DNA from: Wuchereria bancrofti
Lineage: Eukaryota; Nematoda; Chromadorea; Rhabditida; Onchocercidae
DNA: 64,000 nt
NCBI GenBank assembly: GCA_005281725.1
Contig: SSBO01000007.1
Span: forward strand, 1,432,402-1,496,401
Direction: 5' to 3'
Below the pieces are notes generated by a model, which did not search any database, had not been told where the DNA came from, and saw only the letters and a program-made list of their open reading frames with translations. Made by a program: the position numbers and the translations under genes. Shown here piece by piece: positions 28,101 to 41,800 of this stretch; position 1 is the first letter of the stretch, and every line of letters begins with the position of its first letter.

Positions 28101-30419
28101 TTCGCCACTGTTGTTAACTTTGACAGAACGTGTGTCTTCGATAAATCTGTTTCTCCCACAGGCGGTAAACTGCTTTTGAATGGATGGAAACGAGTTTTAG
28201 TTGGCTTGAAAAGTACCAACTTTGTCACCTGTCAAAATGCTGTCATTTAAATTAATATTGTCGCCACAATGGCGAAACTATGATGTAATGAACAAAGAGT
28301 ATTGTTTTAAGTGATTTTAATCTACTTTGTAACCTTAACATTCAAAAAATCCCTCCCAATTTTCTTCCTTACAAAGCCATTTATAGTATCTTGTAATGGC
28401 ATGGCTCGGTTGGGAAGTGTCTAGCTTGCTTACATCTTTAAATGTTTTATAATTAAGTTATATTCGTGTGTTATGCATCAACTCGTTATTGTAATGTTGT
28501 ATAATTTTTAATGTTAATCTGTGGTTTAATTACCCAAGACTGAGGTTTGAATAATAAAGTATTTCACGAAGATTCCCACAGTACACGTACACAGAACGGA
28601 ACCAGTACAGATTCGAGAATCTACCAGTATCGAAGGCAAAGAAGTCAACGATCTGAACTGTCAAGGAAGGAAACCTACTTTGTTTCGCAAGGAAGCAGAG
28701 CAGTAAGAAAGAGTTATTAAATTTGTCTTTACAAATATACTTCAAGCAACATTTATTTACTTCATGCTCAATTCATGGTTTTAACTTTCTTAATCAAAGA
28801 TTTCTAATTGTAACTGCATGTTAAGTTCTACTTTCTTACTTTTTAATTGCATATTCATTTCAATTGCTCTTCATTATCTTCTTTAGAGACAAGAATTTTT
28901 TATAGTAAAATATATTCTATTAGCTATATGATGCTAGCAATAAAGAATTTCTCAAAACATACTTCTATTTCTTTAATGACAAACACCGGTACCGGCATGG
29001 TTTTTTCCTCAACCTGAATAATAGTTGGCCCGGGTAGCGTGATCTGTTGCGGGTATAGATCCGGAAATGAACAATTACATCGACCTAAAATGTCAGCAGT
29101 TAACCTTCATTCATCTAATATCATACTGCTCATCCTTCAGGTAATGAAGACTCATAATTTACTTCTGGAAGTGATTTGAGAAAAAATCGATGATGTTCGA
29201 TAATATCTAAAACATACTTGGCTTTTAAGCAGAAGTCGATTTAGTTAATAGCTTATGGCTATTAAATATAAATTTTTGAAAGTTTCAACGTATTCAAATA
29301 TTTAATTGCAAGAATTTTTTTAATTTTTGGAATTAAAACCATTAATGCCTGGCTCTCCTTCTTCACCAACATTACCGACCCGTCCAACTGGGCCAGCCTT
29401 ACCCTGTTGACCACTTTTCCCTGTAAAACATACAGATGATTAATTTTCTTTGTTGCTTCTTTAAAATTATCAAAAGTCCAAAAGATCGGTTACGTACAGT
29501 ATTTTGATGTTTGATGAGTGAATTAATAAGTTTTATTTATAAAAATTAATAGCATCCTTTTAACTTTATGAAGTCTCCTTTGAATCAAAAATTTAGAAAG
29601 AACGACACCGGGAAGTCCAGTAATGCCTTGTGGTCCTGGTGGACCACGCGGTCCTTGGAAACCCATTAATTTGCGGCCTGTTTCAACACAGTGACGATGA
29701 ATACGCTTACAAGATGTTTCGAAAACAATCTTCTGAAATTTGAATAATCTAATCTTTCAAATTGAAACTTTAGATTCTCAGAACTTTAAATTTCGATTTT
29801 TATGTGTTTTAAACATTGGTTTTCAATTTGTAAGAGGAAAATTAATTACAGGAATAATTGTATCTTGTCCAATATACATAATCCACTGGTCGTGATTTCC
29901 AGCGGATAGTGATAATGATAGTGGCGATTGTTCAGTTATCGGTTGTTCCACTTCCACAGATTGTCGTCGTATCCGAGTATGCGCCACTTTGCTTTTGTCG
30001 CATTTCAGCGTCTTTAAAAAAATGTGACATTTTTCAACAGTACAACCTCTGCATATTATTATTGGTATTTAAATGCACAATTTTAGAAATTTGCAGAGAT
30101 CAAATGATGAATCAGTCGATGAACATTATTGCTGGTGAATAATTTAAGCTGTTTATTTTAATGTTAAAATTAGGAAAATTATTGATACTATAATTCGGCA
30201 TACTAATACTGTAAATAAGAATTCTAGTATGTATTGATAAAGCGGGAAGAAAATTATATGAATAAAGTGAAATTGAGAAAAGGTGAAATAACGAAATGGA
30301 AGTGAACGATTACCTACCTGCATACGTATAGTAGTATCGGAGTAAAGTAGTACAAGGAGAAATAAATTTGCAAAATGTACAGTGTAAAGGCATTGAAGCC
30401 GTCGATGGGAGACAATCAT
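25117..30419 (-). CDS. unc-122: Colmedin: collagen-olfactomedin type II membrane protein (UNC-122/gliomedin-like)
   Basis: Extracellular matrix/neuromuscular protein family with collagen and olfactomedin domains. Exons from high to low: 30419-30318, 30011-29850, 29732-29609, 29420-29340, 29084-28963, 28228-28033, 27783-27691, 27412-27214, 26761-26578, 26160-26020, 25690-25545, 25291-25117; every junction is in phase, about 574 residues. Order: short N-terminal hydrophobic anchor (FANLFLLVLL); a basic RIRRQ site; fifteen uninterrupted Gly-X-Y triplets (GFQGPRGPPGPQ to GEEGEPGIN); a Cys-containing GRCNCSFPDLYPQQ; a Ser/Thr/Lys-rich linker; then the olfactomedin domain with CLLNAVGIPVLHAE, SWMRDNLPY, GTGNIIYNGSYYY, VDYSADENGLWAAY, CGILYGLKSV, FAYDLF and YNPVDRRLYFFD. 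RIRRQ could be a furin-type cleavage site. A weak possible cassette exon near 28560-28670 was left out. Symbol by homology. Confidence 0.9.
28523..28544 (+). ncRNA. SL1-like 22-mer followed by GT (spliced-leader RNA gene relic?)
   Basis: The 22 bases GGTTTAATTACCCAAGACTGAG match the conserved nematode SL1 leader at 20 of 22 positions, with the first 16 identical, and are followed directly by GT, the donor of SL RNAs. Downstream I do not find the conserved SL RNA body or a T-rich Sm site. It lies in a colmedin intron on the opposite strand. Could be a pseudogene, a diverged leader gene or chance. Confidence 0.35.
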
Positions 30420-33400
30420 GCAGCAGGCATACGGGAGATTCTTTCTCACTTAGTTCAATTTGATATTCCGGAAAAATGTTGACTGACAGAATGAAATAAG
30501 AGAAGATGTCACTCATTTCATTCCATATCATCTCATCGAGTATTAAAAATGAATAAACAATTCGTTTATAACAGAAAACGATTTGTTCAAATATTTTATG
30601 CTTCTATCGAATTTTTGTTTACATTTCAGATCACGGCAACATCAAGAAAAGCTTGAAAATATGTCACCATAACATTCTAAAGAATGAGAAGCTAAGTTTC
30701 ACCAAATTATCACTTGCTAAATAAAATTTAATACCTAAATTTCATAGGTTACAGTATTAATATAATCACTGTAAACGCATGAATGACATACTAATCATTG
30801 AAAATTCCCAAGAGCAGATAACTTTGGGGTACTATAAAAGTATCATTAATCCGGTATTGGATAAAATGGGGTAAGATGTGTTTAATTTGAAATATTATTC
30901 AGTAAGGAATAAAGCAGGAGGAGTTCAGGATTAAAGAAAATGTAATTGAAAGTGTTCGTACTGTCTGCTTATTGCTTATTGCTAATGCATCTTATAGGAT
31001 CTGAAATTATTTGACGCGTATATGCGAACTCATTAAAACGTCTCACAGGACTTTCCCTAATTTTCGTTTTCCCACATGAGATTTTCTAAGAGTGTCTTCT
31101 AGAAATTCTACTTTATCCATCACACACTTATGCACTCCCAAGTTTGATTAATCATTTCTTCTTTTCCTTTGTTAAAATTCACCCATTTCTGATTATTTTA
31201 ATTTCAGTTTTTTTTTTTTAATTTCTCATATATTTTTCTTAGTTTCTTCCATTGTCATCGTTACTGCTCAACATCTGGTATTGTCATCCGGAAAAGCCGC
31301 ATTCCGAAATAGAATATCTCCAGAGATTCAGATAATTACATCATTGCGAGGAAGAAACATAAACAAATGCAAGTGAAATTACGAGAGAAGTACTGAACTT
31401 TTCTTCCTGCTATGCCTACTTTTATTTAAGCCTAATAACTTGCTTGTTTTGGAAAATAAATTTAAAATAGTTATATTTTTCATTTCCCATTGTCATATAA
31501 TAGCATTCCTTTGCGATCAGAATTTCAGACTTATTTTGATTTATTTCAAATTTTTTTCAGAACAGAACACTCAGTAATTTTTATTTGGAATAAGAAAAAT
31601 TCCATTCTTTTAAACATTTGTGATAAATTCGTTCGTAATTTACTGAAGTCATTGGTGCTAACCTGCAAATGAACGTATAATTTGCTAATTACAAATAGTT
31701 TCACCAGAAAAGACAGAGTCATATTGAAAAGTGTTATTTATAACTTTTATCTTTCTTACGAGATTTTTATTATCTGATGAAATAACTTTTTACTTGAAGT
31801 AGTTAAGCTTTCGATACTTTATTGCTTTCTTTACAGGAAGAATGAGTTCCAATATAAAGAATTAATTTCTGGCATGAATTGTTGCTAGCAAAACTTGTGT
31901 GCTATTTCTCCTTTAAGCCTTTTGATATAAAATAAATTCCTAAAAAAACCTAATATTCTAAATTCTAAAACTTCTTCGAAATTAATATTTCATATTAAAA
32001 TAACACCACTGATTGAGAATTACTTTAAGTGCTTGTTCTTGAAGGAAACATTGTTTATGTATTATTTTAAGTAGAATTAATTTTTAATTTAAATTAAATT
32101 TCCCTTTCCTATTCCAAACATTTGTTTGAGATGAGCATTTCATCGATTTTGAATATATTATTCAGTAAACCCTTCGGAAAGCTTTATGTTTTATTCATGC
32201 TGTAATAAATGAAGCAACAGCAAATTGCTTGATATAATTCAAATTGTTCCGATCCTGTTATAAATCTTTTTTTATGGACTTTTTTTTTATTCAGAAATTT
32301 CATTTCAGCAGTGATAGAAGAAATTAGATAAGTTGTTTATTTGTTTGTTTGTTTGCTTAGCTAACCATTTGCCATTCTCCCTTTATATTTTGAGCTGAAG
32401 TTAAAGCTAAAGCCACCGACAGATATTGTCAACACCATCCTTGCACTTATGTAATATTATCAAAATTATTGCATGTAGTTTTTCCCCAACAAAATATTAA
32501 GTTATTGCCTACACTTGCAATGCAGCAATTCTTAGCACAGAAGCTTGAAATTTTCAGAGAGAGAGAAAAAAAAAACATACTCTTATTCATTCGGGAAATT
32601 TTGATAAAGTTAGCAAAGAACTCATCATATTGACTTTTCCACCAAAATAATTATTCTCAATTTAAGCTACTGCGTAGTTTATATATCATTTGGCTTATTT
32701 CTTCCTTCTTTCACTTAAGTTTCGAGAACAGATCACTTGGGGTTAGTGATTAGGGATTAGTGTGCAATATTTTTTTTTTTTTAGTTCAAAATTTCGTGCA
32801 AATGGTTCTAGCTCCAGAAATCATTCTTTGTTTTCTCTTTGTTTTCCACTCATGCGAATTTTGTTGTATTTTATTAAAATTTGCTACAGTCATGTAGATC
32901 ACCGCTTTTGCTTGATCGATTAAGCATACTTTGAAATTCCTCATTTTATTTATTTCCAGTAAGATTTATTTGAGAATCAAATGGACCAAGTGAAGTCTTT
33001 CCTCACAAATGCAACTTCGTTAGTACATCTTTGGCATTCTTGGATTGTTGTTACTCTAGAAAACATCTGGCTCAGACCATTACGCTAATCCTTGGCTCAT
33101 TTAAGACATTCTTATTCAGAAGAGGTCTTCTCGACGTTTTTTACAATTTATTATAATTTACTTATTTGATGATGTGTGTATATCTTTTATTTCGATGTAT
33201 AGAAAAACGAATAGAAAAAAGGATAGGAAAAGCAACAGTACCGTTAGTAGTTATAGTCATATGCCCTCGCTGTCTAACACAGTATAACCTAAAATTACTT
33301 TATATTCAAAGTAACTGCATTTACGTTATTAAAGTGTCTCGTATATATAGTAAGTTTGCTATAAAAATAAGTACATACCGATTTAGGAAGACTTTTTTTT

Positions 33401-33481
33401 CTGAGAAAGAAAAAGCAGACCAAAAGGTTTGAGACAGAGAATTTTAAAGGGCCCTTCAAAAGAGGATCAATTTTTAAGCTT

Positions 33482-33579
33482 TTAACGGATGTAACATAAA
33501 TTAAATAAAAATCCTGCTCTGTTGCGGCGGCAATCACCATTGGACAATGTCGCTCAGTGTCTCCTCCTCCCAGTATCAC
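33482..33579 (-). other. Isolated exon-like island
   Basis: After a good acceptor (TTTTTTCCATTAG) the minus strand reads ILGGGDTERHCPMVIAAATE and on through DFYLIYVTS to a possible GTTAAA donor. It stands out by base composition in AT-rich DNA. No partner exon was found on either side, so this is only a candidate for one exon of an unknown minus-strand gene. Confidence 0.25.
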
Positions 33580-35380
33580 TAATGGAAAAAAGGAAAAATA
33601 GTGTAGAACACGTTTCATAAAAAATTTTTGAAAAATCAAGTCAAAAAAAAAAATCATTATTTAAATGCTTCTCATAAAAACCATTGTCGCATTGTGTGAA
33701 GTTTTAAGAAAATGAAATTGTTGGAAAAGTAGATGAGTCAGTTAAGTGATGAAAAAGTGAGAAATGAACTTTATTGCACTTTGAACTCGTTCCATATTAG
33801 TTATTATTATCATCTTGATAGTGATAGTAACGACTGATTGTTGATTTCAATTATGGTGTTAATAATATGGTGTTAATAATGAACAGTAACGATCACGATG
33901 ATTAGTGTTTGTATTGATGTTGATCAAAAAAGAAGAAAAGAGGGAGGTGGAGTGATAAAAAAATTTACATTGCTCGTACTGAACTAATAATATGATTTCT
34001 ATCTTTTCAAATTACATGAATTTCAGTGTTTAAATATCAGTTTGCTTCCTATCTTCACTAAATTTGTTCAGAAAGATGCATTATTTAATTTGGTGATTGT
34101 CCAATAGATTTTGTGTTATGGGATTATTTTGTTCTAAAATGAGCATTTTTCATTTTAATGTCCTTCTCAAGTTTTTCCCTTTATTCCGAGTGCAATGCTA
34201 CATTCAACAAGTTTATTGTTTCCAAACCACTATGATAGTTTAGAATCTAACTTGAGCACAAAAAGAAGCTATTAAATCATAGAATAAATTTTTTGTTCGT
34301 AATTTTGACTTTTCGTTTGTAACTTTAACTTTTCCTTGTAAATTTTCGGTTCAACAATTCTTGTTTCATAACTTGTTAAGGTTATCAACTTTTTCTAAGA
34401 TCATCTTTGCTTGCATTGCTTACAGTAGTAATACGAGATAACATATAAGATGTACAGTTATTCTCACTTAATCTTGTCTGTGATATATCGATGGGAATAG
34501 TGTTAATATCAGGCTTTATATAGAATATATTTGCAGCCAAGACTAACAAAGGATTATTTTTGAAAATTAAATGCTTCATATGTAATATAATTCTCCATTT
34601 CTCGATCTACAATTTTGCTTCTAAAAAATCTATTTTTCTGTTTGATAGAGCTCTTCTTAGTGAAATGATTTAGAAATTTTCAGATTGCTAAAAAAAGAGG
34701 AAAACCTCAGTTTTTTTTCACATATATTATTTAGAATTAACGTTCTTTATGAAATGACTATTCCTAAAGTTATTATTTGGTCAAAGTTATTTCTAGGCCT
34801 CCCACATCGGTCCGAGACATCACCCTGCTTCCATACTATTGAAAATTAAAACAAAACATTGGTCCCTTAAACATTCTCATTACATTTTCTAGACTTCCAA
34901 TTACTGTGAGTCATTTTTTGTAATCGGTTCAAATGGATCGGACGACTCAAACAATAAACGAAAAATAAAAATATTTTCACGGGTAAAATGTAATATAAAT
35001 AACATTTGCTAATTGCTGAAAGTTTTTCTTTTTCTTTTTTCCGAAAGATAGAGACAGCTTACAAAAGAATAAAAGTCATTCTCATATTCACAAAGAGTTA
35101 TTTGCATAACTCTTTGTATCAAAAAGCGCCCCATTAAAAAGAAACCACTGAAGAGAACGGACGGTATATATGATGCCCCTGTGCTTCAAATGTAAATGCT
35201 TTCACATTTATGCGCCATTATATTTGTATGTGTCATTACCGCCTAACAATGTAAACTTGCTCTATTTCATTGAACAAGATTTTGATAAATTCGAATATAA
35301 ATGATACAATCCCGCCGTAATATAATGTTAAAGAACGACAATATTGACTGATTTTTTAGGAGAGAAATGCTTTTCCCTTT

Positions 35381-35407
35381 CTCTCTCTCTCTCTCTCTCC
35401 CTCTCTC
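35381..35407 (+). repeat. CT microsatellite
   Basis: Mostly uninterrupted CT dinucleotides with one extra C. Simple sequence repeat. Confidence 0.85.
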
Positions 35408-36987
35408 GTATTTTCATATTTTGTGGACATAGCTGTTGTGATAAATCACTGAAGAGGGTATTTGACATGAGGAATTGAATCACTGCAAGTGAACGGCGAT
35501 TTATCTTCTATTGTTTATTCAATCTAAGCTTAGTGGGAGCTGGGATATTGATTTGCTTTAGAAAAAAAAAATTTATTTTTAGTTAAACATACAAAGCTAT
35601 CATTTACGTATTTACGCGGAAAAGTATAATTGTATAGGGATGGAGAAGTGATATCTTAATTTAATTCATGATGAAGTATGAAAGCTTAATATATTTTAGG
35701 AATAAGTTTGTACGATTTATTCGAAATCTTATGAAAAAATCTGGATAATTTCCGATCTTGTAGTTATTCTGCTAAATATATTTCTTAGAAATTTCAAGCA
35801 ACGGAAAGAAAAACTATGGCTCAGATTATTTAGACATTTGATGATCCGATGAACAAGGGAAAGTAACTTGCTGTGCTCTTTAATAAATTTCTTAAATTTG
35901 TTAAAACTTTCTATTATTTCTGGGATTCTATGATGAGCTGAAATTTTAATTTAGAAGTGTAATTGAAAAGTGAGCAAAATGTAAGGTTAAAAGTGATCAG
36001 TCATCTCATGAACTTGTTACCAACTGTTTGTATACATTCGTTTTGCAGGCAAGCAAGGACATGTGAGATAATCAGTTCCATTGAAATCAATCTTGGATGA
36101 TAAATTAAATTTTCTGTTTAGCAAAAAATTAGAATCAGTGGTAGATTAGAACGATTGTCTAAAGTATATCTACCTTAAATGGTAGATCAGCTGAGTTCAT
36201 TTGGACTTGTATGAAATGAAATTTTTAAAGAAAGATCTGCTATATCAATATAGTTTTGTATTTTTACTAATTGGTAAATTATTCCCAGTAATGTCATTTC
36301 TTTTTCTTTATTGTCTTCGTTAATTACATTATGTTAACGATCATTTGTTAATGTGATAAAAGAATTAATTGGAAAAAGTGAAGAAAATGAGTTATAAGCC
36401 AAATAAGCTATAAATTAAGCAGAAAATTATGATGTTATCAATGAAACGATAGGCTTAAAACGCTGACTTCTGATATTGTTGATTTATAGACCGATAAATG
36501 ACGAAAAACAGTCGCGATGGTTTGACGGTTCTTCTTCTATGATAAAAGTCGCCACGTTGATGCAAGCTGGGACAACAGTGTAATAATTTTTGGACGTCTG
36601 TCATTTTCGTCTTGAAATCATTTGCTTGGCAGATGTAAGTACCATTAAAATTTTAAACATATTGAATTCTGAGTTTTAAATTTGCTATTTTGAGAAATCT
36701 CTGGAAATGCGTTTTTATGAAACTTCAGGTTCTCCCAAAAAGCATTAAGTTTAAGGAGCTGCCAAATACGATATCAACCCTATCTGACCATTTTTGTAAA
36801 TAAATTGATAAGATTGATAAGCTTTCATACATGTTTTAGAGAATGATTAAAAATAAAAGTCTATTTTGATCAGAAAACCATATAATCATTCAAAAATAGT
36901 AATTGCTTTCCAAACTTGCAGCATTCATAATCATTTTAAATATTTGATGGGTAGGGATATTGGATAAAGGTAAAAGTGGAAAGACAA

Positions 36988-37725
36988 TTCAAGAGACCTA
37001 TCTTCGGATGAAGTTTTGTGTATGAGCCTGAATGCCTCACCTGACAAGTGCACGGGATGGTTGACAGCTGTCAATTTGAGAAATCAAAATTCTACTTTTT
37101 GCAGGCCGAACTCTGCTCCTGTTTCAACTCCTATCACTATTACTTCTTCTTCTGTTCCTGTACTAGTTCTTGAATTACTACTGCATAAGTATTTTAGTTC
37201 AACGTCTTTTGATAAATACACTTCTTGTTAGTATTTTCATGCTTTGCAGCTCTTAATAAAGGTATGCTAATTAATCATCATTGTATGCTTCCCTACTAAT
37301 CCATTAAGCTAATTGGATATGCGTCATCTAGCATAAGCAGTTTAATTTCAGTTCTCAATCTTTAATTAACTTACTTTTTCCTCATTATCATTCCTTTTAA
37401 TATATTTCTGATTTGTGCATTTATTTATTTCTCCTTTCTCTTTATGAATTCATCAAGTTCGGTTAAATCCTAAAATTAGGATAGTAAATATATAACGTTG
37501 ACAACCATTTAATTATGTCTGTTTGGGCAATTTCAATTTTATTGAGATTATCAATATCAGGTTTAGGATAGCATCGTTGCTCATTTACCTGCATCATATC
37601 CACTAATACACATTTAATCATCACCACATCTCTCTCCATTTAGGTATGTGATACTAACCTTTTTAATGAGACTGATTTAATTTGTCTGTGTTGCAAAACT
37701 CTTCAAGAGACCTATCTTCGGATGA
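36988..37725 (+). repeat. 24-bp direct repeat, copies 714 bp apart
   Basis: The word beginning TTCAAGAGACCTATCTTCGG and ending ATGA occurs exactly at 36988-37011 and 37702-37725. Its GC content is higher than the surroundings. The DNA between is not itself repeated. Function unknown; could be ends of a small mobile element or a conserved regulatory word. Confidence 0.8.
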
Positions 37726-38816
37726 GTTTTTCAAATTCAAAAATTAAAGTAATAGTCTAGGTTTTCCAGGTCTCTTGCTCGGTCAGTATATTCTGTTGTT
37801 GCATAGATTATGAAAAAAGTTGACATTTGTCCAGAATAGAAATCACTTCTCCCACTATTCACAAGTACTTCAACTTGTATAAAGCAAGTTTGAAATTTAG
37901 AAATAAGAATAAAGGAAGAATTTAATATAATTGAAAGAAGAAAGTGCTATTAGTAAAGAGAAACTAAATATATTGCTATTTGAGGATTTTCTGAAACTGA
38001 ACATAAGGGAGTGTAGCTAAGGAATAATGAGAGGTCCTGACTATTATGAATGAAGTGGTCTCTCAAGTAACTGTTTCTAACACCGCCCTGTCATGTTGAA
38101 ACTTTTTAACATTTGCCGCACTACGAATTCATCCCTCCTTTTACTCATTCTTTTATCAATTATTATATTATGGCTTAACTAGAAACTGTAAAATTTCACT
38201 GATCAATTGAATGAAATGCTTCTGACGATTGTTCTTCCTCCTAGAAACATGAATTGAATAAGTTAAAAATCCTGAAAAAACTAGTAATGAGTGAGTATTT
38301 TTAGCAGTTGCAATAGCTGACAGACTGAAATTCCATTTTTTTAAAATTTTCCCTCTCTCTATCCTTCGAGCCACATATGCGTGCATCAATTTAGCTACCT
38401 TTTTCATTACCTCCGTTTATCGAACTACGGTATTCCAAATTGTGTACTATCACTTTATGCAGTAAGTAATATGAGCGAATGCATAACTATCTAGCATTAA
38501 CTCATAGATGATGCTTACTGCTTAATCTGTTAAAGTGAAAGTTAAAGTTAAGGTAATCAAGTCCACATAATCTGCTTACTAGTATTCTTAAATCGACTTA
38601 AATATCACCTCGTTTGTTTACTGGAAACGATACTTTTGATTGTTGTTGAAGCTTTCATATAAATTAGCTCCTACGACAAGTGCAGTGATAACCACTAATG
38701 CTTTTTTTGACAATCTGCTTCGATAATATCAAAATCAACTCTGAAAATAAATTTCAGAGCTGATTTTGAAGTTGTCATTCTGAGAAACTTTGAAATCTCG
38801 TAATTACTGCTGCAAG

Positions 38817-38875
38817 ACGTCTATAGATATCGTTTACGTCTATAGATATCGTTTACGTCTATAGATATCGTTTAC
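38817..38875 (+). repeat. Three tandem copies of a 19-mer
   Basis: ACGTCTATAGATATCGTTT is present three times head to tail (38817-38835, 38836-38854, 38855-38873) followed by ACG of a fourth. The copies are identical, which suggests a recent expansion. Confidence 0.9.
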
Positions 38876-41800
38876 GAAGGTTTCCAGAGTTATAAATTCC
38901 AAATTATTGAAGTTTTTTGTAAGCATGAAAATTTCAATGTTAAGTTCATTTTTTCAAAAATTTTGAACTAATGGATAGGAGAGAGGTAGGAAAAATAAAG
39001 TATGCAAAACTAAGAAATCTAGAGAGAGAGAGGGCGAGACCTGCCAGAACCTTTTTGAAAAACGATAAAAAAAAGGTGAATTTTATCAATTTACCAAAAA
39101 GGAGTGGCTTAAAAACTTGTTTTGTCTGTCCACCAATTTCGTTTATGGATGAGGTACACATTCCTACTATATTTGAGTACTAGCAATCTCTGATATTAGA
39201 TTTTGGAAAGTGAACAATAACAGCTGCTTTTGCGGGAATTGTCATCTTCTTTGAAGCTATGCTTAAGATAATTGCGATGTTATCTAGTTGCACAATGGAA
39301 AGAAGTAATCACTTAAAGGTGCAAACAGTTACTGTTGTGATCCTTTTGTGAAATGACACAGCAAAAAAGAATTTAAATTTGCTGATTTAGATTTGAAAAT
39401 TATCGGTAAAATAAGCTTGGCTAATCAATTTCCTGACAATCTATAATAGGATGCTATGGAAAAATTACAAGACCCATCATCACATTCCTCTGTTCCCCTC
39501 TTTTCGCTTCGCTTATCTCTGATCTAATTTTTAAAATGATATTTTGAGACGAAATCAAATATTTTCAAGACTTTTAAAGGGAAGTGAAGAACACTATATA
39601 CCTGAACCTATCATGCGGAAATTAAAATGGAACTTCAGAAGCGATTAATGGGAAACGTCCTGTTATAAACTTTATATCAATCTTAATTACCTTCAGAATG
39701 TTTGAGCTCTTACACTTCTTGAATGGAAATTGAATATTTGCTTTTTTGGTTTTATTTCAATCACACATTACTTTCAACGTTTTTTTAATGCCACCGCTCA
39801 GTCTCTAATTTCTTGATCTCTTTTTTTAGATTTCAGTTGATCATTTAAGCAAAAATTCGGTTACGGATAATGCGAAATTGTATTTGACATTATTATGCAG
39901 AAGATAGGAAGATTTGGAACTATACACTGGGGAAGTGATTTCCGGAATCCAGGAATCAATATTCCAAAGATTTAGTTTTTAAACTTGGAAAGTTGCTAAT
40001 TTCACTTTGGTTTAAAGTTATGCTAATTCATAACTTCCAACTTACAATAAAACAATAGCTAAAAGAAAAAAGCTATCACCGATCACGCTTCTAATGTCAC
40101 CAAATTCACATGTCTTAGGGATAAAAAAATTCACTCGTGCTTTTCACATGACCTTGTACACTTTAATAAAACGTATTAAAATGACTTTTTTTCTTCTTGT
40201 TTATCAAATCACAGAATAATCGTAAATATATAATCGCAAATAAGCACTTCGATGCAATTTTAGCATTTTCTTCCAATGTTTTTTGCATTATTGCTAATAG
40301 GAAAGCAAGAAATATTGTTGATTCATTCCATTTCCATAAGGCTTTATGGGGAAAAGAAAGGTTTTGACGAGGCACAAAGATGAAAGGAAGCATTGTTAGG
40401 AATCGAATAATACAACGAAGCTCATATATTGGAAGATGTTTGAATTTTAATTTTACGATTATGAGAAAACCGGAAGCATTGAGAAACTAATGTGCTACCG
40501 GAATTCGTCGTCTATATGCATATTCTATAGCTTCAGTATTACCAACTGTTATAAATTATTCAGTCCAGTAATATCAGTGACTTTATCGATATTTGTAACA
40601 TGCAAGGAATATTAGAATCCACTTGGTAACTGTCTAATTCTCTTCACAGATGTCAAGAAATTTCAACTTTATAATGACTTTTTCTTTTCAAAAAGGATTA
40701 AGTTACAAACTTGCTTCTCCGTCCAGATATAACTATTCTTGAAAATATGAAGTGTCACATTACCTTTATTTACAAAACTTCTAAAATTTGTTGGATTCGG
40801 TGTATTTATCGGCAGAATTTAACGGTAGGTGTCTAAAGGATTTTCAGTGCATCTTGAGATTTTATTTCATAATCCTTCAACTGTGTTTGTTCCTTGATTG
40901 GTATAGTTTGATCTTATAATACCCACTGATTTGCTTTTTGATACGAGCTATAAATGCTTATATAGACAACAATTTCAAAGTCCAGCAAAAACCAAAAACT
41001 ACAATAATTATAAATAATTGTTGAACTGAGGCGCAAATAATCAGAAACGATCTGTATGTTCTGTTGTTATTGTTGTTGCAACCGTGGAAAAATAAAGCCT
41101 GAATTGTTGGTAGATACCGAAATAACACTTTATCGAAGCAAATAAAAATTAATTTGAAGAAAAAGTTGTTTACTGTTTTTGAATCTTTAAATTTTTCTTT
41201 CATCAAACTTGTTTAAGTGAACGTTTTTGAGTATAATCAAAGGAAAAAGTTGCATCTTTTACAGAGGAGAGCGGAATTGTCATTATAATTTATCATCTTT
41301 TTTTGCATCTAAAAGGTTCTTTAACTCTTTTTTCTTCCACTATCAGAGAAAAAAATCCTCTATAAATATCAACAATGTTGTTTTCCTTTTTTAAATTGAA
41401 AAATTGCAGTGCAGTTTGGTCAACTTTTTGGTAGTTTTCTGTCTGTCTTTGGATTAATTTTAAAATGTGAATAGTATTAGTAGCAGTGGTAGTAGTAATG
41501 GTAATAATAGCAGTAATAGTACATTTGTCGCACTGATCCCTCTGAATGCAACGAAATATATCTGTCAATCCACCAAAAGATAAGACTTGGAAAATGAAGC
41601 GGAATGAGGCACAAGTCATCTCAAATTACAATATCCTTCATTAAATCACAATTAGTTGAGTTTTCCTGGCAATAACGGATAAAATTTCTGTACTCATATA
41701 TTAAATGAGATAATAATGAGCTGATGAAGCATAAAAGCTCTTAATTAACTTACATGTTGAAATAAAAAATTGGTGTTTGATATAAACCACAACATTTATT

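Noticed and set aside
27924..28250. 108-codon open frame on + with a start codon
   Set aside because: It is antisense to the colmedin linker exon (28033-28228), which has matching phases on both sides; the + frame is its shadow.
33166..33657. Overlapping frames of 88 and 120 codons
   Set aside because: AT-rich composition, Lys/Ile/Phe-dominated; only the short GC-richer island at 33482-33579 deserves mention.
37016..37231. 71-codon + strand frame after the 24-bp repeat
   Set aside because: Low-complexity Ser/Thr/Val composition, no splice or family evidence.
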